A stretch of 64,000 nt of DNA. Origin: Eriocheir sinensis (lineage: Eukaryota > Arthropoda > Malacostraca > Decapoda > Varunidae). Positions 28,936 through 47,911 of the stretch are shown one piece after another. Each line of letters opens with the position of its first letter. The stretch's first letter is position 1. The notes under the pieces were generated by a model, which made no database searches, was not told where the DNA came from, and saw only the letters and a list, made by a program, of their open reading frames with translations. The DNA lies in the NCBI RefSeq assembly GCF_024679095.1, contig NW_026111839.1, positions 62,001-126,000 on the forward strand. The letters run 5' to 3'. The position numbers and the translations under genes were made by a program.

Positions 28936-31900
28936 AAAATACACATGAAATAATCTAAATTCGCATCGAAAAAAAAGAACAAAATACCGATAAAATAATG
29001 TAATTTTGAATGAAAATATATATAGAAAATACACATAAAATAATGTAGATTTGTTTCAAAATATATATACGAATACACATAAAATAACGTAGATTTCTAT
29101 AGAAATATATATACAAAATACACATGAAATGATGTAAATACGTATAAAAATATATATACAAAATACACATTAAATAATGTAAATTCGTGTCAAAATAAAT
29201 AAGGAAAATATCAATAAGAGAATGTGTATTTGTATGAAAATACATATATAAAATACACATAAAATAACGTAAATTTGTATAAAACTATATATAAAAATAC
29301 ACAAAAATAAATTAAATTTGTATGAAAATAAATATACAAAATACACATAAAATTAGGTAAATTTGAATTGAAATACATATACAAAATACACATAAAATAG
29401 TGTAAATTTGAATGAAAATATATAAACAAATACACTTAAATTAACGTAAATTTGTATAAAATATATATACAAAATACTCATTAAATAATGTAAATATGTA
29501 TAAAAAATATATATACAAAACACAAATAGAATAATGTAAAATCGTATAAAAAAATACACAGAATGTTAATAAAATAATGTAAATTTTTATGAAAATAAAG
29601 ATGCAAAATACCCATAAAATAACGCATTTTTTAAAAATATATTTACAAAAATACACATAAAAAATTAATTTGTATTAAAATAAATATACAAAATACACAT
29701 ACAATAAGGTAAATCTGTATTGAAATAAATATGCAAAATACATATAAAACAATGTAAATTTGTTTCAAAATATATATACGAATACACATAAAATAACGTA
29801 GATTTCTTTAAAAATATATATACAAAATACACATAAAATGAGGTAAATACGTGTAAAAAATGTATACAAAATACACATAATTTGATGTAAACTCGTATCA
29901 AAATAAATAAACAATATACAAATAAAAAAATGTGTATTTGTATTAATATAAATATACAAAATACACATAAAATAACGTAAATTTATATAAAACTATATAT
30001 AAAAATACACAGAAGTAATTAAATTTGTATGAAAATAGATATACAAAATACACACAAAATAAGCTTAATTTGAATTGAAATATATATACAAAATACATAA
30101 AATAAAGTAAATTTGTATCAAAATATTTATACAAATACACATATAATAACGTAAATTTGTATAAAAATATATAAACAAAATACACATTAAATAATGTAAA
30201 TACGTATAAAAAATATGTACAAAATACACATATAATCATGTAATTCGTATCAAAATAAATAAACAAAATACCAATGAAATAATATAAATTTGTATGAAAA
30301 AACATATACAAAAAACACATAAAATAACGCAAATTTCTATGAAAATATATGTACAAAAATGCACATCAAATAAATTTGCATAAAAATATATATACAAAAC
30401 ACAGATTAGATAATGTAAATGAGTATAAAAATATGTATACAAAATGCCTATGAAATAATCAAAATTCGTATCGAATTAAATTAAGAAAATACCAATAAAA
30501 TAATGTAATTTTGGATGAAAATATATATAGAAAATACACATAAAATGACCTAAATACAAATACAAATATACACATAAAATAATTTAAGATTGAATGAGAT
30601 AAATATACAAAATAAACATAAAATAAGGTAAATTTGTAATGAAATATATATAAAAATACACATAAAATAATATAAATTTGTATGAAAATATATATACAAA
30701 TACACATTAGATAACAAGAATTTGTATAAAATTTGTATCAAAATATATACGAATACACATAAAATAATTTAAATACGTAGAAAAATATATATACAAAATA
30801 CGCATAAAATAATGTAAATTTCTATGAAAATATATAAACAAATACACATTAAATAATGTAAATATGTATAAAAAATATATATACAAAATACACATAGAAT
30901 AATGTTAAATCGTATCAAAATAAATAAACAGAATATCAATAAAATAATGTAAATTTGTATGAAAAAAAATGCAAAATATCCATATAATAACACATATATG
31001 CATAAGAATATATATACAAAAAATACATATAAAATAATTAAATTTGTATTAAAATAAATATACAAAATGCATGTACAATAAAGTAAATTTGTATTGAAAT
31101 AGATACAAAATACACATCAATAATGTAAATTTGTATGAAAATATATATACGAATACTCATAAAATAGAGTAAATTTCTATGAAAATATACATAAAAAATA
31201 GATACACAAAATACACATATAACTAGTTAAATTTGTATTTCAATACATGTACAAAAAAACATTAAATAATGTAAATTTGTATGAATGAAAACAAATTCAC
31301 ATAAAATAACGTATATTTTATATAAAATATATATACAAAATACACATAGAATAATGTAAAATCATATCAAAATAAATACACAGAATATCTATAAAATAAT
31401 GTAAATTTGTATGAAAATAAAATTGCAAAATACCCATAAAATAAAGCATATTTTTATAAAAATACATATACGAAAATAAAAATAGAATAATCATATTTGT
31501 ATTAAAATTAATATACAAAATGCACATACAATAAGGTAAATTTGTATTGAAAAAATATGCAAAATACACATAAAAGAATGTAAATTTGTTTCAAAATATA
31601 TATACGAATACACATAAAATAACGTAGATTTCTATAGAAATATATATACAAAATAAACATGAAATGATGTAAATACGTATAAAAATATATATACAAAATA
31701 CACATTAAATAAGGTAAATTCGTGTCAAAATAGATAAACAAAATATCATGAAAAGAATGTGTATTTCTATGAAAATAGATATACAAAATACAAATAAAAT
31801 AACCTAAATTTGTATAAAACTATATACAAAAATACACAAAAATAATTTAAACTTGTATGAAAATAAATATACAAAAAACACATAAAATTAGGTAATTTTG

Positions 31901-32897
31901 TTTTGAAATACATATACAAATACACATAAAATAATGTAAATTTGAAGGAAAATATATAAACATATACACTTAAAATAACGTTAATTTGTATCTAATATAT
32001 ATACAAAAAACACATTAAATAATGTAAATATGTATAAAAAAAATAGATACAAAACACAAATAGAATAATGTAAAATCGAATCAAAATAAATACACAAAAT
32101 ATTAATAAAATAATGTAAATTTGTATGAAAATTAAGATGCAAAATACCCATATAAAAATAAATATTATATATTATAAAAATATATATACGAAAACACATA
32201 AAACATCTGATTTTGTATTAAAATAAGTATACAAAATGCACATACAATAAGGTAAATTTGTATTGAAATAGATACGCAAAATACATATAAAACAATGTAA
32301 ATTTGTTTCAAAAATATATAAAGGAATACACATAAAATAACGTAGATTTCTATAAAAATATATATACAAAATACACATATAATTAAGTAAATACGTAAAA
32401 AAAAATATATACAAAATACACATAAAATAATGTAAACTCGTATCAAAATAAATAAACAAAATACTAATAAAAGAATGTGTGTTTGTATAAATATAAATAT
32501 ACAAAATACACATAAAATAACGTAAATTTATATAAAACTTTATACAAAAATACATAAAAGTAATTAAATTTGTATTAAAATAGATATACAAAATACACAT
32601 AAAATAAGCTAAATTTGAATTAAAATATATATAAAAAAATTATAAAATAATTTAAATTTGTATCAAAATACTTATAAAAATACACATATATAATGTAATT
32701 TGTATAAAAATATATAAACAAAATACACATCAAATAATGTAAATACGTATAAAAAAATATGTTCAAAATACACAAATAATCATGTGATTCGTATCAAAAT
32801 AAATAGACAAAATACCAATAAAATAATGTAAATTTGTATGAGAAAACATATACAAAATACACATAAATAACGCAAATTTCAATAAAAATATATATAA
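28927..32897 (-). repeat. Satellite block 22, reverse, long
   Basis: The longest uninterrupted reverse block. It consists of at least two shared segments. 28.73-30.76 kb (junction B included) is directly duplicated at 44.68-46.70 kb. 31.5-32.9 kb is directly duplicated at 50.15-51.54 kb. It ends in junction C at 32882-32913. Confidence 0.9.
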
Positions 32898-32913
32898 TAT
32901 AATATATTTTTAT
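32882..32913. repeat. Junction type C, copy 4
   Basis: The same 32-bp core as copy 3, followed by ACATATTTAAAATATTTAAT. It joins block 22 to block 23. Confidence 0.88.
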
Positions 32914-35285
32914 ACATATTTAAAATATTTAATGTATCTTTTGTATATATATTTTATCCAAATTTACGTTATTTTATGTGTATTTGTTTATATATTTTCA
33001 TACATATTTACATTATTTTATGTGAGTTTTGTATATGTATTTCAATACAAATTTGCCTAACTTTATGTGTATTTTGCATATCTATTTTCAAACAAATTTA
33101 AATTATTTTTGTGTATTTTTGTATATATTTTTATACAAATTTTTGTTATTTTATTTGTATTTTGTATATATATTTTCCTACAAATATACATTCTTTTATT
33201 GGAATTTTGTGTATTTATTTTTTTACGAATTTACATTATTTTGTGTGTATTTTGTATATATATTTTTCCACGTATTTAAATTATTTTATGTGTATTTTAT
33301 ATATACATTTTCATAAAAATTTACGTTATTTTATTGTGTGTATTCGTATATAATTTGATACAAATTTTATACAAATTCATGTTATTTTTTTATGTGTATT
33401 TCTATATATTTTTATACAAATTTAAATTATTTTATGTGTATTTTTACATATATTTTATTACAAATTTACCTTATTTTATGTTTATTTTGTATATTTATTT
33501 TATTCAGTTTCAAATTATTTATTGTGTATATTTGTATTTGTATTTAGGTTATTTTTGTGTGTTTTCTATATATATTTTCATCCAAAATTACATTATTTTA
33601 TTGGTATTTTCTTAATTTAACTCGATACGAATTCAGATTATTTCATAGGTATTTTGTATACATATTTTTATGCTCATTTACATTATCTAATGTGTGTTTT
33701 GTATATATTTTTTTATCCAAATTAATTTTGTGTATTTTTGTACATATATTTTTAGAGAAATTTGCGTTATTATATGTGTATTTTGTATATGTTTTCTCAT
33801 ACAAATTTACATTATTTTATTGTTTTTTTGTTTATTTATTTTGATACGAATTACATGATTATATGTGTATTTTGTACATATTTTTTTATACGTATTTAAT
33901 TAATTAATGTGTATTTTGTTTATATATTTTTATACAAATTTACGTTATTATATGTGTATTTGTTAAAAAATATTTCGATACAAATTTACTTTATTTTATG
34001 AATTTTGTATATATATTTCAATTCAAATTTAGCTTTTTTTGTGTGTATTTTGTATATCTATTTTCATACAAATTTAATTACTTCTGTGTATTTTTGTATA
34101 AATTTTTTTTATATAAATTTACGTTATTTTATGTGCATTTTGTATATTTATATATATACACATTCTTTTATTGGTATTTTGTTTATTTATATTTATACGA
34201 ATTTACATTTTTTTATGTGTATTTTGTATACATTTTTTATACGTATTTACTTAATTTTATGTGTATTTTGTATATATATTTTTATAGAAAGCTTCGTTAT
34301 TTTATGTGTATTCGTATATATATTTTGAAACTAATTTACATTGTTTTATATGTATTTTGCATATCTATTTTAATACAAATTTACCTTATTGTATGTTCAT
34401 TTTGTATATTTATTTTGATACAAATTCAAATATTTTATGTGTATTTTGGTATATAATTTTATAAAAAATGCGTTATTTTATAGGTATTTTGCATCTTAAT
34501 TTTCATACAAATTTACATTATTTTATTAATATTCTGTGTATATATTTTGATACGATTTTATATTATTCTATTTGTGTTTTGTATATATTTTTTTATACAT
34601 ATTTACATTATTTAATGTGTATTTTGTATATATATTTTATACAAATTTACGTTATTTTAAATGTATTTGTTTATATATTTTCACTCAAATTTACATTATT
34701 TTAAGTGTATTTTGTATATGTATTTCAATACAAATTTACCTAATTTTTTGTGTATTTTGTATATTTATTTTCATACAAATTTAAATTATTTTTGTGTATT
34801 TTTGTATATAGTTTTATACAAATTTAGGTTATTTTATGTGTATTTTCTATATCTATTTTCATACAAATACACATTCTTTTATTGATATTTTGTTTATTTA
34901 TTTTGACGCGAATTTACATTATTTAATGTGTATTTTGTATACATTTTTTTATACGTATTTACTTAATTTTATGTGTATTTTGTATAGTTTTAAACAAATT
35001 TACATTATTTAATGTGTATTTTATATATTTATATTTATACAAATACACATTCTTTTATTGGTATTTTGTTTATTTATTTTGATACGAATTTACATTATTT
35101 TATGTGTATTTTGTATACATTTTTTTATACGTATTTACTTAATTTTATGTGTATTTTGTACATATATTTTTATAGAAATCTACCTTATTTCATGTGTATT
35201 CGTATATATATTTTGAAACAAATTTACATTGTTTATATGTATTTTGCATATCTATTTTTGTGTATTCTGTATTTATTTTTGTTAT
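32898..35285 (+). repeat. Satellite block 23, forward
   Basis: Forward monomers. 32.9-34.1 kb matches 51.74-52.9 kb, except that the copy at 51.6 kb carries a (TA)n tract where this one has a plain short TATATATA (about 32941-32948). 34.32-35.29 kb matches 46.95-47.90 kb. The block ends in junction D. Confidence 0.89.
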
Positions 35286-35295
35286 ACATAGAATA
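35278..35295. repeat. Junction type D (forward to reverse), copy 1
   Basis: TTTGTTATACATAGAATAAT joins a shortened forward monomer (TTCTGTATTTATTTTTG) to reverse text. Shared with 47.9 kb. Confidence 0.83.
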
Positions 35296-36853
35296 ATGTA
35301 AAATCGTATCAAAATAAGTACACAGAATATCAATAAAATAATTTAAATTTGTATGAAATTAAAGATGCAAAATACCCATAAAATAAAGCATATTTTTTTA
35401 AAAAATACATATACAAAAATACACATAGAATAATTAAATTTGTATTAAAATTAATATACAAAATACACATACAATAAGGTAAATTTGTATTGAAAAAATA
35501 CGCAAAATACACATAAAACAGTGTAAATTTGTTTCAAAATATTTATACACAAAAATACACATAAAATAACGTTGATTTCTATAGGAATATATATACAAAA
35601 TAAACATGAAATGATGTAAATACGTATAAAAATATATATACAAAATACACATTAAATAATGTAAATTCGCCTCAAAATAAATATACAAAATATCAATAAA
35701 AGAATGCTTATTTGTATGAAAATAGATACAAAATACGCATAAAATAATTTAAATTTGTATCAAACTATATACAAAAATACACAAAAATATTTTAAATTTG
35801 TATGAAAAAAAATATACAAAATACACATAAAATTAGGTAAATTTGTATTGAGATACATATACAAAATACACATAAAATAATGTAAATTTGAATGAAAATA
35901 CAAACAAATACACTTAAAATAACGTAAATTTGTATAAAAAAATATATACAAAACACAAATAGAATAATGCAAAATCGTATCAAAATAAATACACAGAATA
36001 TTAATAAAATAATGTAAATTTGTATGAAAATAAAGAGGCAAAATACCCATAAAATAACGCATTTTTTTTATTTATAAAAATATACATACCAAAATACACA
36101 TAAAACAATTTAATTAGTATTAAAATAAATATATAAAAAACACATACAATAAGGTAAATTTGTATTGAAATAGATATGCAAAATACATATAAAACAATGT
36201 AAATTTGTTTCAAAATATATATACGAATACACATAAAATAGAGTAAATTTCTATGAAAATATGCATACAAAATACATATATAATGATGTAAATAAGTATA
36301 AAAATATATATACCAAATACCCCTAAAATAATGTAAATTCGTATCAAAATAAATAAACAAAATTCCGATAAAAGAACGTATATTTTTTTTGGAAAATAAA
36401 TATACAAAATACACATAAAATAGCAAAAATTTGTATAAAAATATATACACAAAAAAATAATAATTTCAATTTCTATGAAAATAGATATACAAAATACACA
36501 TATTATTAGTTAAATTTGTATTTAAATACATGTACAAAATACACATAAAATAATGTAAATTTGTATGAAATGAAAACAATTACACATAAAATAACGTACA
36601 TTTGTATAAAATATATATACAAAATACACATGGAATAATGTAAAATCGTATCAAAACAAATACAAAGAGTATCAATAAAATAATGTAAATTTGTAAGAAA
36701 ATAAAGATGCATAAAACCCATAAAATAAAGCATATTTTTTATAAAATTACATATACAAAAATACACATAGAATAATTAAATTTGTATTAAAATTAATATA
36801 CAAAATGCACATACAATAAAGAAAATTTGTATTGAAAAAATATGCAAAACACA
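35286..36853 (-). repeat. Satellite block 24, reverse
   Basis: Reverse monomers. The first 950 bp, with junction D, are repeated at 47.90-48.84 kb. The two copies part near 36237 and 48850, where this copy turns to AGAGTAAATTTCTATG and the other to AACGTAGATTTCTATA. The block ends abruptly at ACACACACATACAAATTTAC (about 36850). Confidence 0.88.
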
Positions 36854-37717
<864 letters not shown>

Positions 37718-37723
<6 letters not shown>

Positions 37724-38204
37724 TGTAAATATTTGTATGTATATATATATACAAAATACATAAAATAATGTAAATTTGTATAAAATATATAAATACAAAT
37801 TTATAATGTATTTATTTTATTATAAAATATATATATAAAATACACATAGAATGTAAATTTGTATCAAAATAAATACAGAATACAATAAAATAATTTAATT
37901 TGTATGAAAATAAAGATGCAAAATACCCATAAAATAATGTAAATTTTTTAAAATATATATACAAAATACACATAAATAAATAAATTTGTATTAAAATATA
38001 TATACAAAATATAATATATATATAAATTTGTATAAAATATATATAAAATACATATATAAACAATGTAAATTTGTTTAAAATATATATAAAATATACATAA
38101 AATAATGTAGATTTGTATATAAATATATATACAAAATACACATAAAATATATAAATACGTATAAATATATATATATAAAATACATATAAAATAATGTAAA
38201 TATG

Positions 38205-38285
<81 letters not shown>

Positions 38286-38526
38286 ATAAATATATATATA
38301 TATTTATATTTATATATATATATATACAAATATACATATAAACAATGTAAATTTGTTTCAAAATATATATACGAATATACAAAAATAACGTAGATTTCTA
38401 TAAAAATATATATGCAAAATACACAAAAATTAGGTAAATACGTATAAAAATGTAAATAAAATACATAAAATATAAATTCGAAACAAAATAAATAAACAAA
38501 ATACCAATAAAAGAATGTGTATTTGT
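37718..38526 (-). repeat. Satellite block 26, reverse, shortened monomers
   Basis: Reverse monomers with irregular lengths (roughly 38-47 bp), interrupted by the TA-rich stretch 38203-38326. From about 38335 the usual typed monomers return. With block 25 it frames the TA tract 37487-37717, so the tract lies exactly at an orientation switch. Confidence 0.85.
38203..38326. repeat. TA-rich imperfect microsatellite
   Basis: A TA run with three or four TAAATA or ATTTATA interruptions, in reverse monomers. The interruptions suggest an older or shorter-lived expansion than the other tracts. Confidence 0.93.
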
Positions 38527-40843
38527 TCTGTGTATTTTTGTATATAGTTTTATACAAATTTACGATATTTTATGTGTATTTTGTATATTTATATTTATTC
38601 AAATACACATTCTTTTACTGGTATTTTGTTTATTTATTTTGAAACGATTTTTATGTGTATTTTGTATTCATTCTTTTATACGTATTTACTTCATTTTATG
38701 TGTATTTTGTATATATTTTTATAGAAATCAACGTTATTTTATGTGTATTCGTATATATATTTTGAAACAAATTTACATTGTTTTATATGTATTTTGCATA
38801 TCTATTTCAATACAAATTTACCTTACAGTATGTATATTTTTTATATTTATTTTAATACAAATTTTAATATTTTATGTGTATTTTGGTATATATATTTTTA
38901 TAAAAAATGCGTTATTTTATGGCTATTTTGCATCTTTATTTTCATACAAATTTACATTATTTTATTAATATTCTGTGTATTTATTTTGATACGATTTTAC
39001 ATTATTCTATTTGTTTTTTGTATATATTTTTTTATACATATTTACATTATTTAATTAGTATTTTGTATATATATTTGATACAAATTTACGTTATTTTAAG
39101 TGTATATGTTTATATATTTTCATTCAAATTTCCATTATTTTATGTGTATTTTGTATATGTATTTCAATACAAATTTACCTAATTTTATGTGTATTTTGTA
39201 TATTTATATTCATACAAATTTAAATTATTTTTGTGTATTTTTGTATATAGTTTTATACAAACTTAGGTTATTTTATGAGTATTTTGTATATCTATTTTCA
39301 TACAAATATACATTATTTTATTGATATTTTGTTTATTTATTTTGACGAGAATTTAAATTATTTAATGTGTATTTTGTATATATATTTTTATACGTATTAA
39401 CATCATTTCATTTGTATTTTGTATATATATTTTTATAGAAATTTACGTTATATTATGTGTATCCGTATATATAAATTTTTAAACAAATTTACACTTTTAT
39501 GTGTATTTTGCATATTTTTTCAATACAAATTTACCTTATTGTATATGCATTTTGTATATTAATTTTAATACAAATCTAATTATTCTATGTGTATTTTTGT
39601 ATATGTATTTTTATAAAAATATGCTTTATTTTATGGGTATTTTGCATCTTTATTTTCATACAAATTTACATTATTTTATTGATATTTTGCTCATTCATTT
39701 TGATACGATTTGACATTATTCTATGTGTATTTTGTATATATTTTTCATACAAATTTACGTTATTTTATGTGTATTTGTTAATATATTTTGACACAAATTT
39801 ACAATATTTTATGGGTATTTTGTATATTTATTTCAAAAGAAATTTACCTAGTTTTATGTGTATTTTGAATATCTATTTTCATACAAACTCAAATTATTTA
39901 TATGTATTTTTGTATATATTTCAATACAAATTTTAGTTATGTTATGTGTATTTTGTAAATCTATTTTCATTCAAATATATATTATTTTATTGGTATTTTG
40001 TTGATTTATATTGATACGAATTTACATTATTTCATATGTACTTTTTATATATATTTTTATACGCATTTCATTATTTAATATTTATTTTGAATATATAATT
40101 TTATACAAATTCATGGTATTTTATGTGGATTTGTATATATATTTTCATATAAATTTACATTATTTTATGTGTATTTTGTACATATATTTCATTACAAGTT
40201 TACCTTATTTTATGTTTATTTTGTTTGTGTATTTTGTACATTTACTCGTACAAATTTATATTATTTTATTGGTATTTTGTTTATATATTTTGATACGAAT
40301 TACATGATTATATGTGTATTTTGTACACATTTTTTTATACGTATTTACATTATTTAATGTGTATTTTGTTTATATATTTTCATACAAATTTACTTTATTA
40401 TATGTGTATTTGTATAAATATTTTGATACAAATTTACTTTATTTCATGTATTTTGTATATATATTTCAATTCAAATTTAGGTTATTTTGTGTGTATTTTG
40501 TTTATATTTTCATACAAATTTAATTACTTCTGTGTATTTTTGTATATAGTTTTATATAAATTTACGTTATTTTATGTGTAATTTGTATATTTATATTTTT
40601 ATTCAAATACACATTCTTTTATTGGTATTTTGTTTATTTATTTTGATACGAATTTACATTATTTTATGTGTATTTTGTATACATTTTTTTATACGTATTT
40701 ACTTCATTTTATGTGTATTTTGTATATATATTTTTATAGAAATCTACGTTATTTTATGTGTATTCGTATACATATTTTGAAACAAATTTACATTGCTTTA
40801 TATGTATTTTGCATATCTATTTCAATACAAATTTACCTTATTG
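38527..40843 (+). repeat. Satellite block 27, forward
   Basis: Forward monomers. Landmarks near 38909 and 39622 frame a full 16-monomer unit of about 713 bp. 38.64-39.37 kb matches 61.6-62.31 kb. 39.95-40.25 kb matches 28.2-28.45 kb in part. It ends at CTTATTGTACATATAAAACA (about 40837). Confidence 0.89.
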
Positions 40844-42488
<1,645 letters not shown>

Positions 42489-43782
42489 TTATATATATTT
42501 TTATTGATATTTGCGTTATTTATGTGTATTTTGTATATGTTTTCTCATAGAAATTTACATTATTTTATTGGTATTTTGTCTTTTTATTTTGATACGAATT
42601 ACATGATTATTTGTGTATTTTGTCCATTTTTTTATACGTATTTACATTATTTAATGTGTATTTTGTTTATATATTTTTATACAAATTTACGTTATTATAT
42701 GAGTATTTGTATAAGTATTTTGATACAAATTTACATTATTTTATGTATTTTGTATATATATCTCAATTCAAATTTAGCTTATTTTATGTGTATTTTGTAT
42801 ATCTATTTATTTTAATACAAAATCAAATATTTTATGTTTTTTCGTATATATATTTTTATAAAAAATGCGTTATTTTATGGGTATTTTGCATCTTAATTTT
42901 CATACAAATTTACATTATTTTATTAATATTTTCTGTATTTATTTTGATACGATTTTACATTATATTATTTGTGATTTGTATATATTTTTTTATACATATT
43001 TACATTATTTAATGTGTTTTTTGTATATATATTTGATACAAATTTACGTTATTTTAAGTCTATATGTTTATATATTTTCATTCAAATTTACATTATTTTA
43101 TGTGTATTTTGTATATGTATTTCAATACAAATTTACCTAATATTATATGTTTTTTGTATATTTATTTTTATACAAGTTTAAATTATTTTTGTGTATTTTT
43201 GTATATAGTTTTATACAAATTTAGGTTATTTTATGTGTATTTTGTATATCTATTTTCATACAAATACACATTCTTTTCATGATATTTTGTTTATTTATTT
43301 TGACACGAATTAACATTATTTAATGTGTATTTTGTATATATATTTTTATACGTATTTACATTATTTCAAGTGCATTTTGTATATATATTTCTATAGAAAT
43401 CTGCGTCGTATATATATTTTGAAACAAATTTACATTGTTTTATGTGTATTTTGCATATTTTTTTAATACAAATTTATCTTATTGTATGTGCATTTTGTAT
43501 AATAATTTTAATACAAATTTGATTAATCTATGTGTATTTTTGTATATGTATTTTTATAAAAATATGCTTTATTTTATTGGTATTTTGCATCTCTTTTTTC
43601 ATACAAATTTACATTATTTTAAGGATATTCTGTGTATTTATTTTGATATGATTTTACATTATTGTATGTGTTTTTTGTATATATATTTTATATAAAATGT
43701 ATTTGTTTTCATTTCATACAAATCTACATTATTTTATGTGTTTTTTGTACATGTATTTAAATACAAATTTACCTTATTTTAT
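42489..43782 (+). repeat. Satellite block 29, forward
   Basis: Forward monomers after junction C (42473-42504). Landmarks near 42866 and 43563 are about 697 bp apart, one higher-order unit. Near 43402 a monomer is shortened (CTGCGTCGTATATATATTTT), losing the usual TTATTTTATGTGTATT part. The block ends at TTATTTTATGAATGAAATAA (about 43772). Confidence 0.88.
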
Positions 43783-44677
<895 letters not shown>

Positions 44678-44874
44678 AATTTATTTCAATACAAATTTAA
44701 ATATTTTATGTGTATTCCTACAAATATACGTTCTTTTATCGGAATTTTTTTTATTTATTTTGATACGAATTCTCATTTTTTTAGGTGTATTTGATATATA
44801 TATTTTTATACTTATTTACATAATTTTATATGTATTTTGAATATATATTTTCATAGAAATTTACTCTATATGTA
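44678..44874 (+). repeat. Satellite block 31, forward, short
   Basis: Four forward monomers, near-identical by eye to 28730-28925, followed by junction B (44865-44884). The left edge at about 44677 is the breakpoint of the duplicated 2 kb segment. Confidence 0.87.
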
Positions 44875-44884
44875 TATGTATAGA
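44865..44884. repeat. Junction type B, copy 4, mirror form
   Basis: CTCTATATGTATATGTATAG, identical to copy 3 and part of the same duplicated 2 kb segment. Confidence 0.88.
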
Positions 44885-46947
44885 AAATACACATGAAATA
44901 ATCTAAATTCGCATCGAAAAAAAAGAACAAAATACCGATAAAATAATGTAATTTTGAATGAAAATATATATAGAAAATACACATAAAATAATGTAGATTT
45001 GTTTTAAAATATATATACGAATACACATAAAATAACGTAGATTTCTATAGAAATATATAAACAAAATACACATGAAATGATGTAAATACGTATGAAAATA
45101 TATATACAAAATACACATTAAATAATGTAAATTCGTGTCAAAATAAATAAGGAAAATATCAATAAGAGAATGTGTATTTGTATGAAAATACATATATAAA
45201 ATACACATAAAATAACGTAAATTTGTATAAAACTATATATAAAAATACACAAAAATAAATTAAATTTGTATGAAAATAAATATACAAAATACACATAAAA
45301 TTAGGTAAATTTGAATTGAAATACATATACAAAATACACATAAAATAATGTAAATTTGAATGAAAATATATAAACAAATACACTTAAATTAACGTAAATT
45401 TGTATAAAATATATATACAAAATACTCATTAAATAATGTAAATATGTATAAAAAATATATATACAAAACACAAATAGAATAATGTAAAATCGTATAAAAA
45501 AATACACAGAATGTTAATAAAATAATGTAAATTTGTATGAAAATAAAGATGCAAAATACCCATAAAATAACGCATTTTTTAAAAATATATTTACAAAAAT
45601 ACACAAAAAATTAATTTGTATTAAAATAAATATACAAAATACACATACAATAAGTTAAATCTGTATTGAAATAAATATGCAAAATACATATAAAACAATG
45701 AAATTTTTTTTCAAAATATATATACGAATACACATAAAATAACGTAGATTTCTTTAAAAATATATATACAAAATACACATAAAATGAGGTAAATACGTGT
45801 AAAAAATGTATACAAAATACACATAATTTAATGTAAACTCGTATCAAAATAAATAAAAAATATACCAATAAAAAAATATGTATTTGTGTTAATATAAACA
45901 TACAAAATACACATAAAATAACGTAAATTTATATAAAACTATATACAAAAATACACAAAAGTAATTAAATTTGTATGAAAATAGATATACAAAATACACA
46001 CAAAATAAGCTAAATTTGAATTGAAATATATATACAAAATACATAAAATAAAGTAAATTTGTATCAAAATATTTATACAAATACACATATAATAACGTAA
46101 ATTTGTATAAAATATATAAACAAAATACACATTAAATAATGTAAATACGTATTAAAAATATGTACAAAATACACATATAATCATGTAATTCGTATCAAAA
46201 TAAATAAAAAAAATACCAATGAAATAATATAAATTTGTATGAAAAAACATATACAAAAACATATAAAATAACGCAAATTTCTATGAAAATATATGTACAA
46301 AAATGCACATCAAATAAATTTGCATAAAAATATATATTCAAAACACAGATTAGATAATGTAAATGAGTATAAAAATATGTATACAAAATACCTATGAAAT
46401 AATCTAAATTCGTATCGAATTAAATTAAGAAAATACAAATAAAATAATGTAATTTTGGATGAAAATATAAATAGAAAATACACATAAAATGACCTAGATA
46501 CAAATACAAATATACACATAAAATAATTTAAGATTGAATGAGATAAATATACAAAATAAACATAAAATAAGGTAAATTTGTAATGAAATATATATAAAAA
46601 TACACATAAAATAATATAAATTTGAATGAAAATATATATACAAATACACATTAAATAACAAGAATTTGTATAAAATTTGTATCAAAATATATACGAATAC
46701 ACACAATAAAATAACGTATACAAAATACACATACAATAAGGTAAATTTGTATTGAAATAGATACGCAAAATACATATAAAACAATGTAAATTTGTTTCAA
46801 AAATATATAAAGGAATACACATAAAATAAAGTAAATTTCTATAAAAATATATATACAAAATACACATATAATTAAGTAAATACGTATAAAAAAATATATA
46901 CAAAATACACATAAAATAATGTAAACTTGTATCAAAATAAATAAATG
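44875..46947 (-). repeat. Satellite block 32, reverse
   Basis: Reverse monomers, direct duplicate of 28.93-30.76 kb with an offset of about 15.95 kb. The copies part near 46710. From there to about 46945 the text follows 32.23-32.45 kb instead. The block is thus a chimera of two parts of block 22. Confidence 0.89.
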
Positions 46948-47901
46948 AAACAAATTTACATTGTTTTATATGTATTTTGCATATCTATTTTAATACAAAT
47001 TTACCTTATTGTATGTGCATATTTATTTTGATACAAATTCAAATATTTTATGTGTATTTTGATATATATAATTTTATAAAAAAAGCGTTATTTTATAGGT
47101 ATTTTGCATCTTAATTTTATACAAAATTTACATTATTTTATTAATATTCTGTGTATATATTTTGATACGATTTTATATTATTCTATTTGTGTTTTGTATA
47201 TATTTTTTTATACATATTTACATTATTTAATGTGTATTTTGTATATATATTTTATACAAATTAACGTTATTTTAAATGTATTTGTTTATATATTTTCACT
47301 CAAATTTACATTATTTTAAGTGTATTTTGTATATGTATTTCAATGCAAATTTACCTATTTTTTTGTGTATTTTGTATATTTATTTTCATACAAATTTAAA
47401 TTATTTTTGTGTATTTTTGTATATAGTTTTATACAAATTTAGGTTATTTTATGTGTATTTTCTATATCTATTTTCATACAAATACACATTCTTTTATTGA
47501 TATTTTGTTTATTTATTTTGACGCGAATTTACATTATTTAATGTGTATTTTGTATATATATTTTTATACGTATTTACATCATTTCATGTGTATTTTGTAT
47601 AGTTTTAAACAAATTTACATTATTTAATGTATATTTTATATATTTTTATTTATACAAATACACATTCTTTTATTGGTATTTTGTTTATTTATTTTGATAC
47701 GAATTTACATTATTTTATGTGTATTTTGTATACATTTTTTATACGTATTTACTTAATTTTATGTGTATTTTGTACATATATTTTTATAGAAATCTACCTT
47801 ATTTCATGTGTATTCGTATATATATTTTGAAACAAATTTACATTGTTTATATGTATTTTGCATATCTATTTTTGTGTATTCTGTATTTATTTTTGTTATA
47901 C
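46948..47901 (+). repeat. Satellite block 33, forward
   Basis: Forward monomers, direct duplicate of about 34.32-35.29 kb (offset about 12.62 kb), including the one-base variant GAAACAAATTTACATTG against GAAACTAATTTACATTG. Ends in junction D (47894-47910). Confidence 0.88.
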
Positions 47902-47911
47902 ATAGAATAAT
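47894..47911. repeat. Junction type D, copy 2
   Basis: The same text as at 35.28 kb, lying within a direct duplication of about 1.9 kb. Confidence 0.83.
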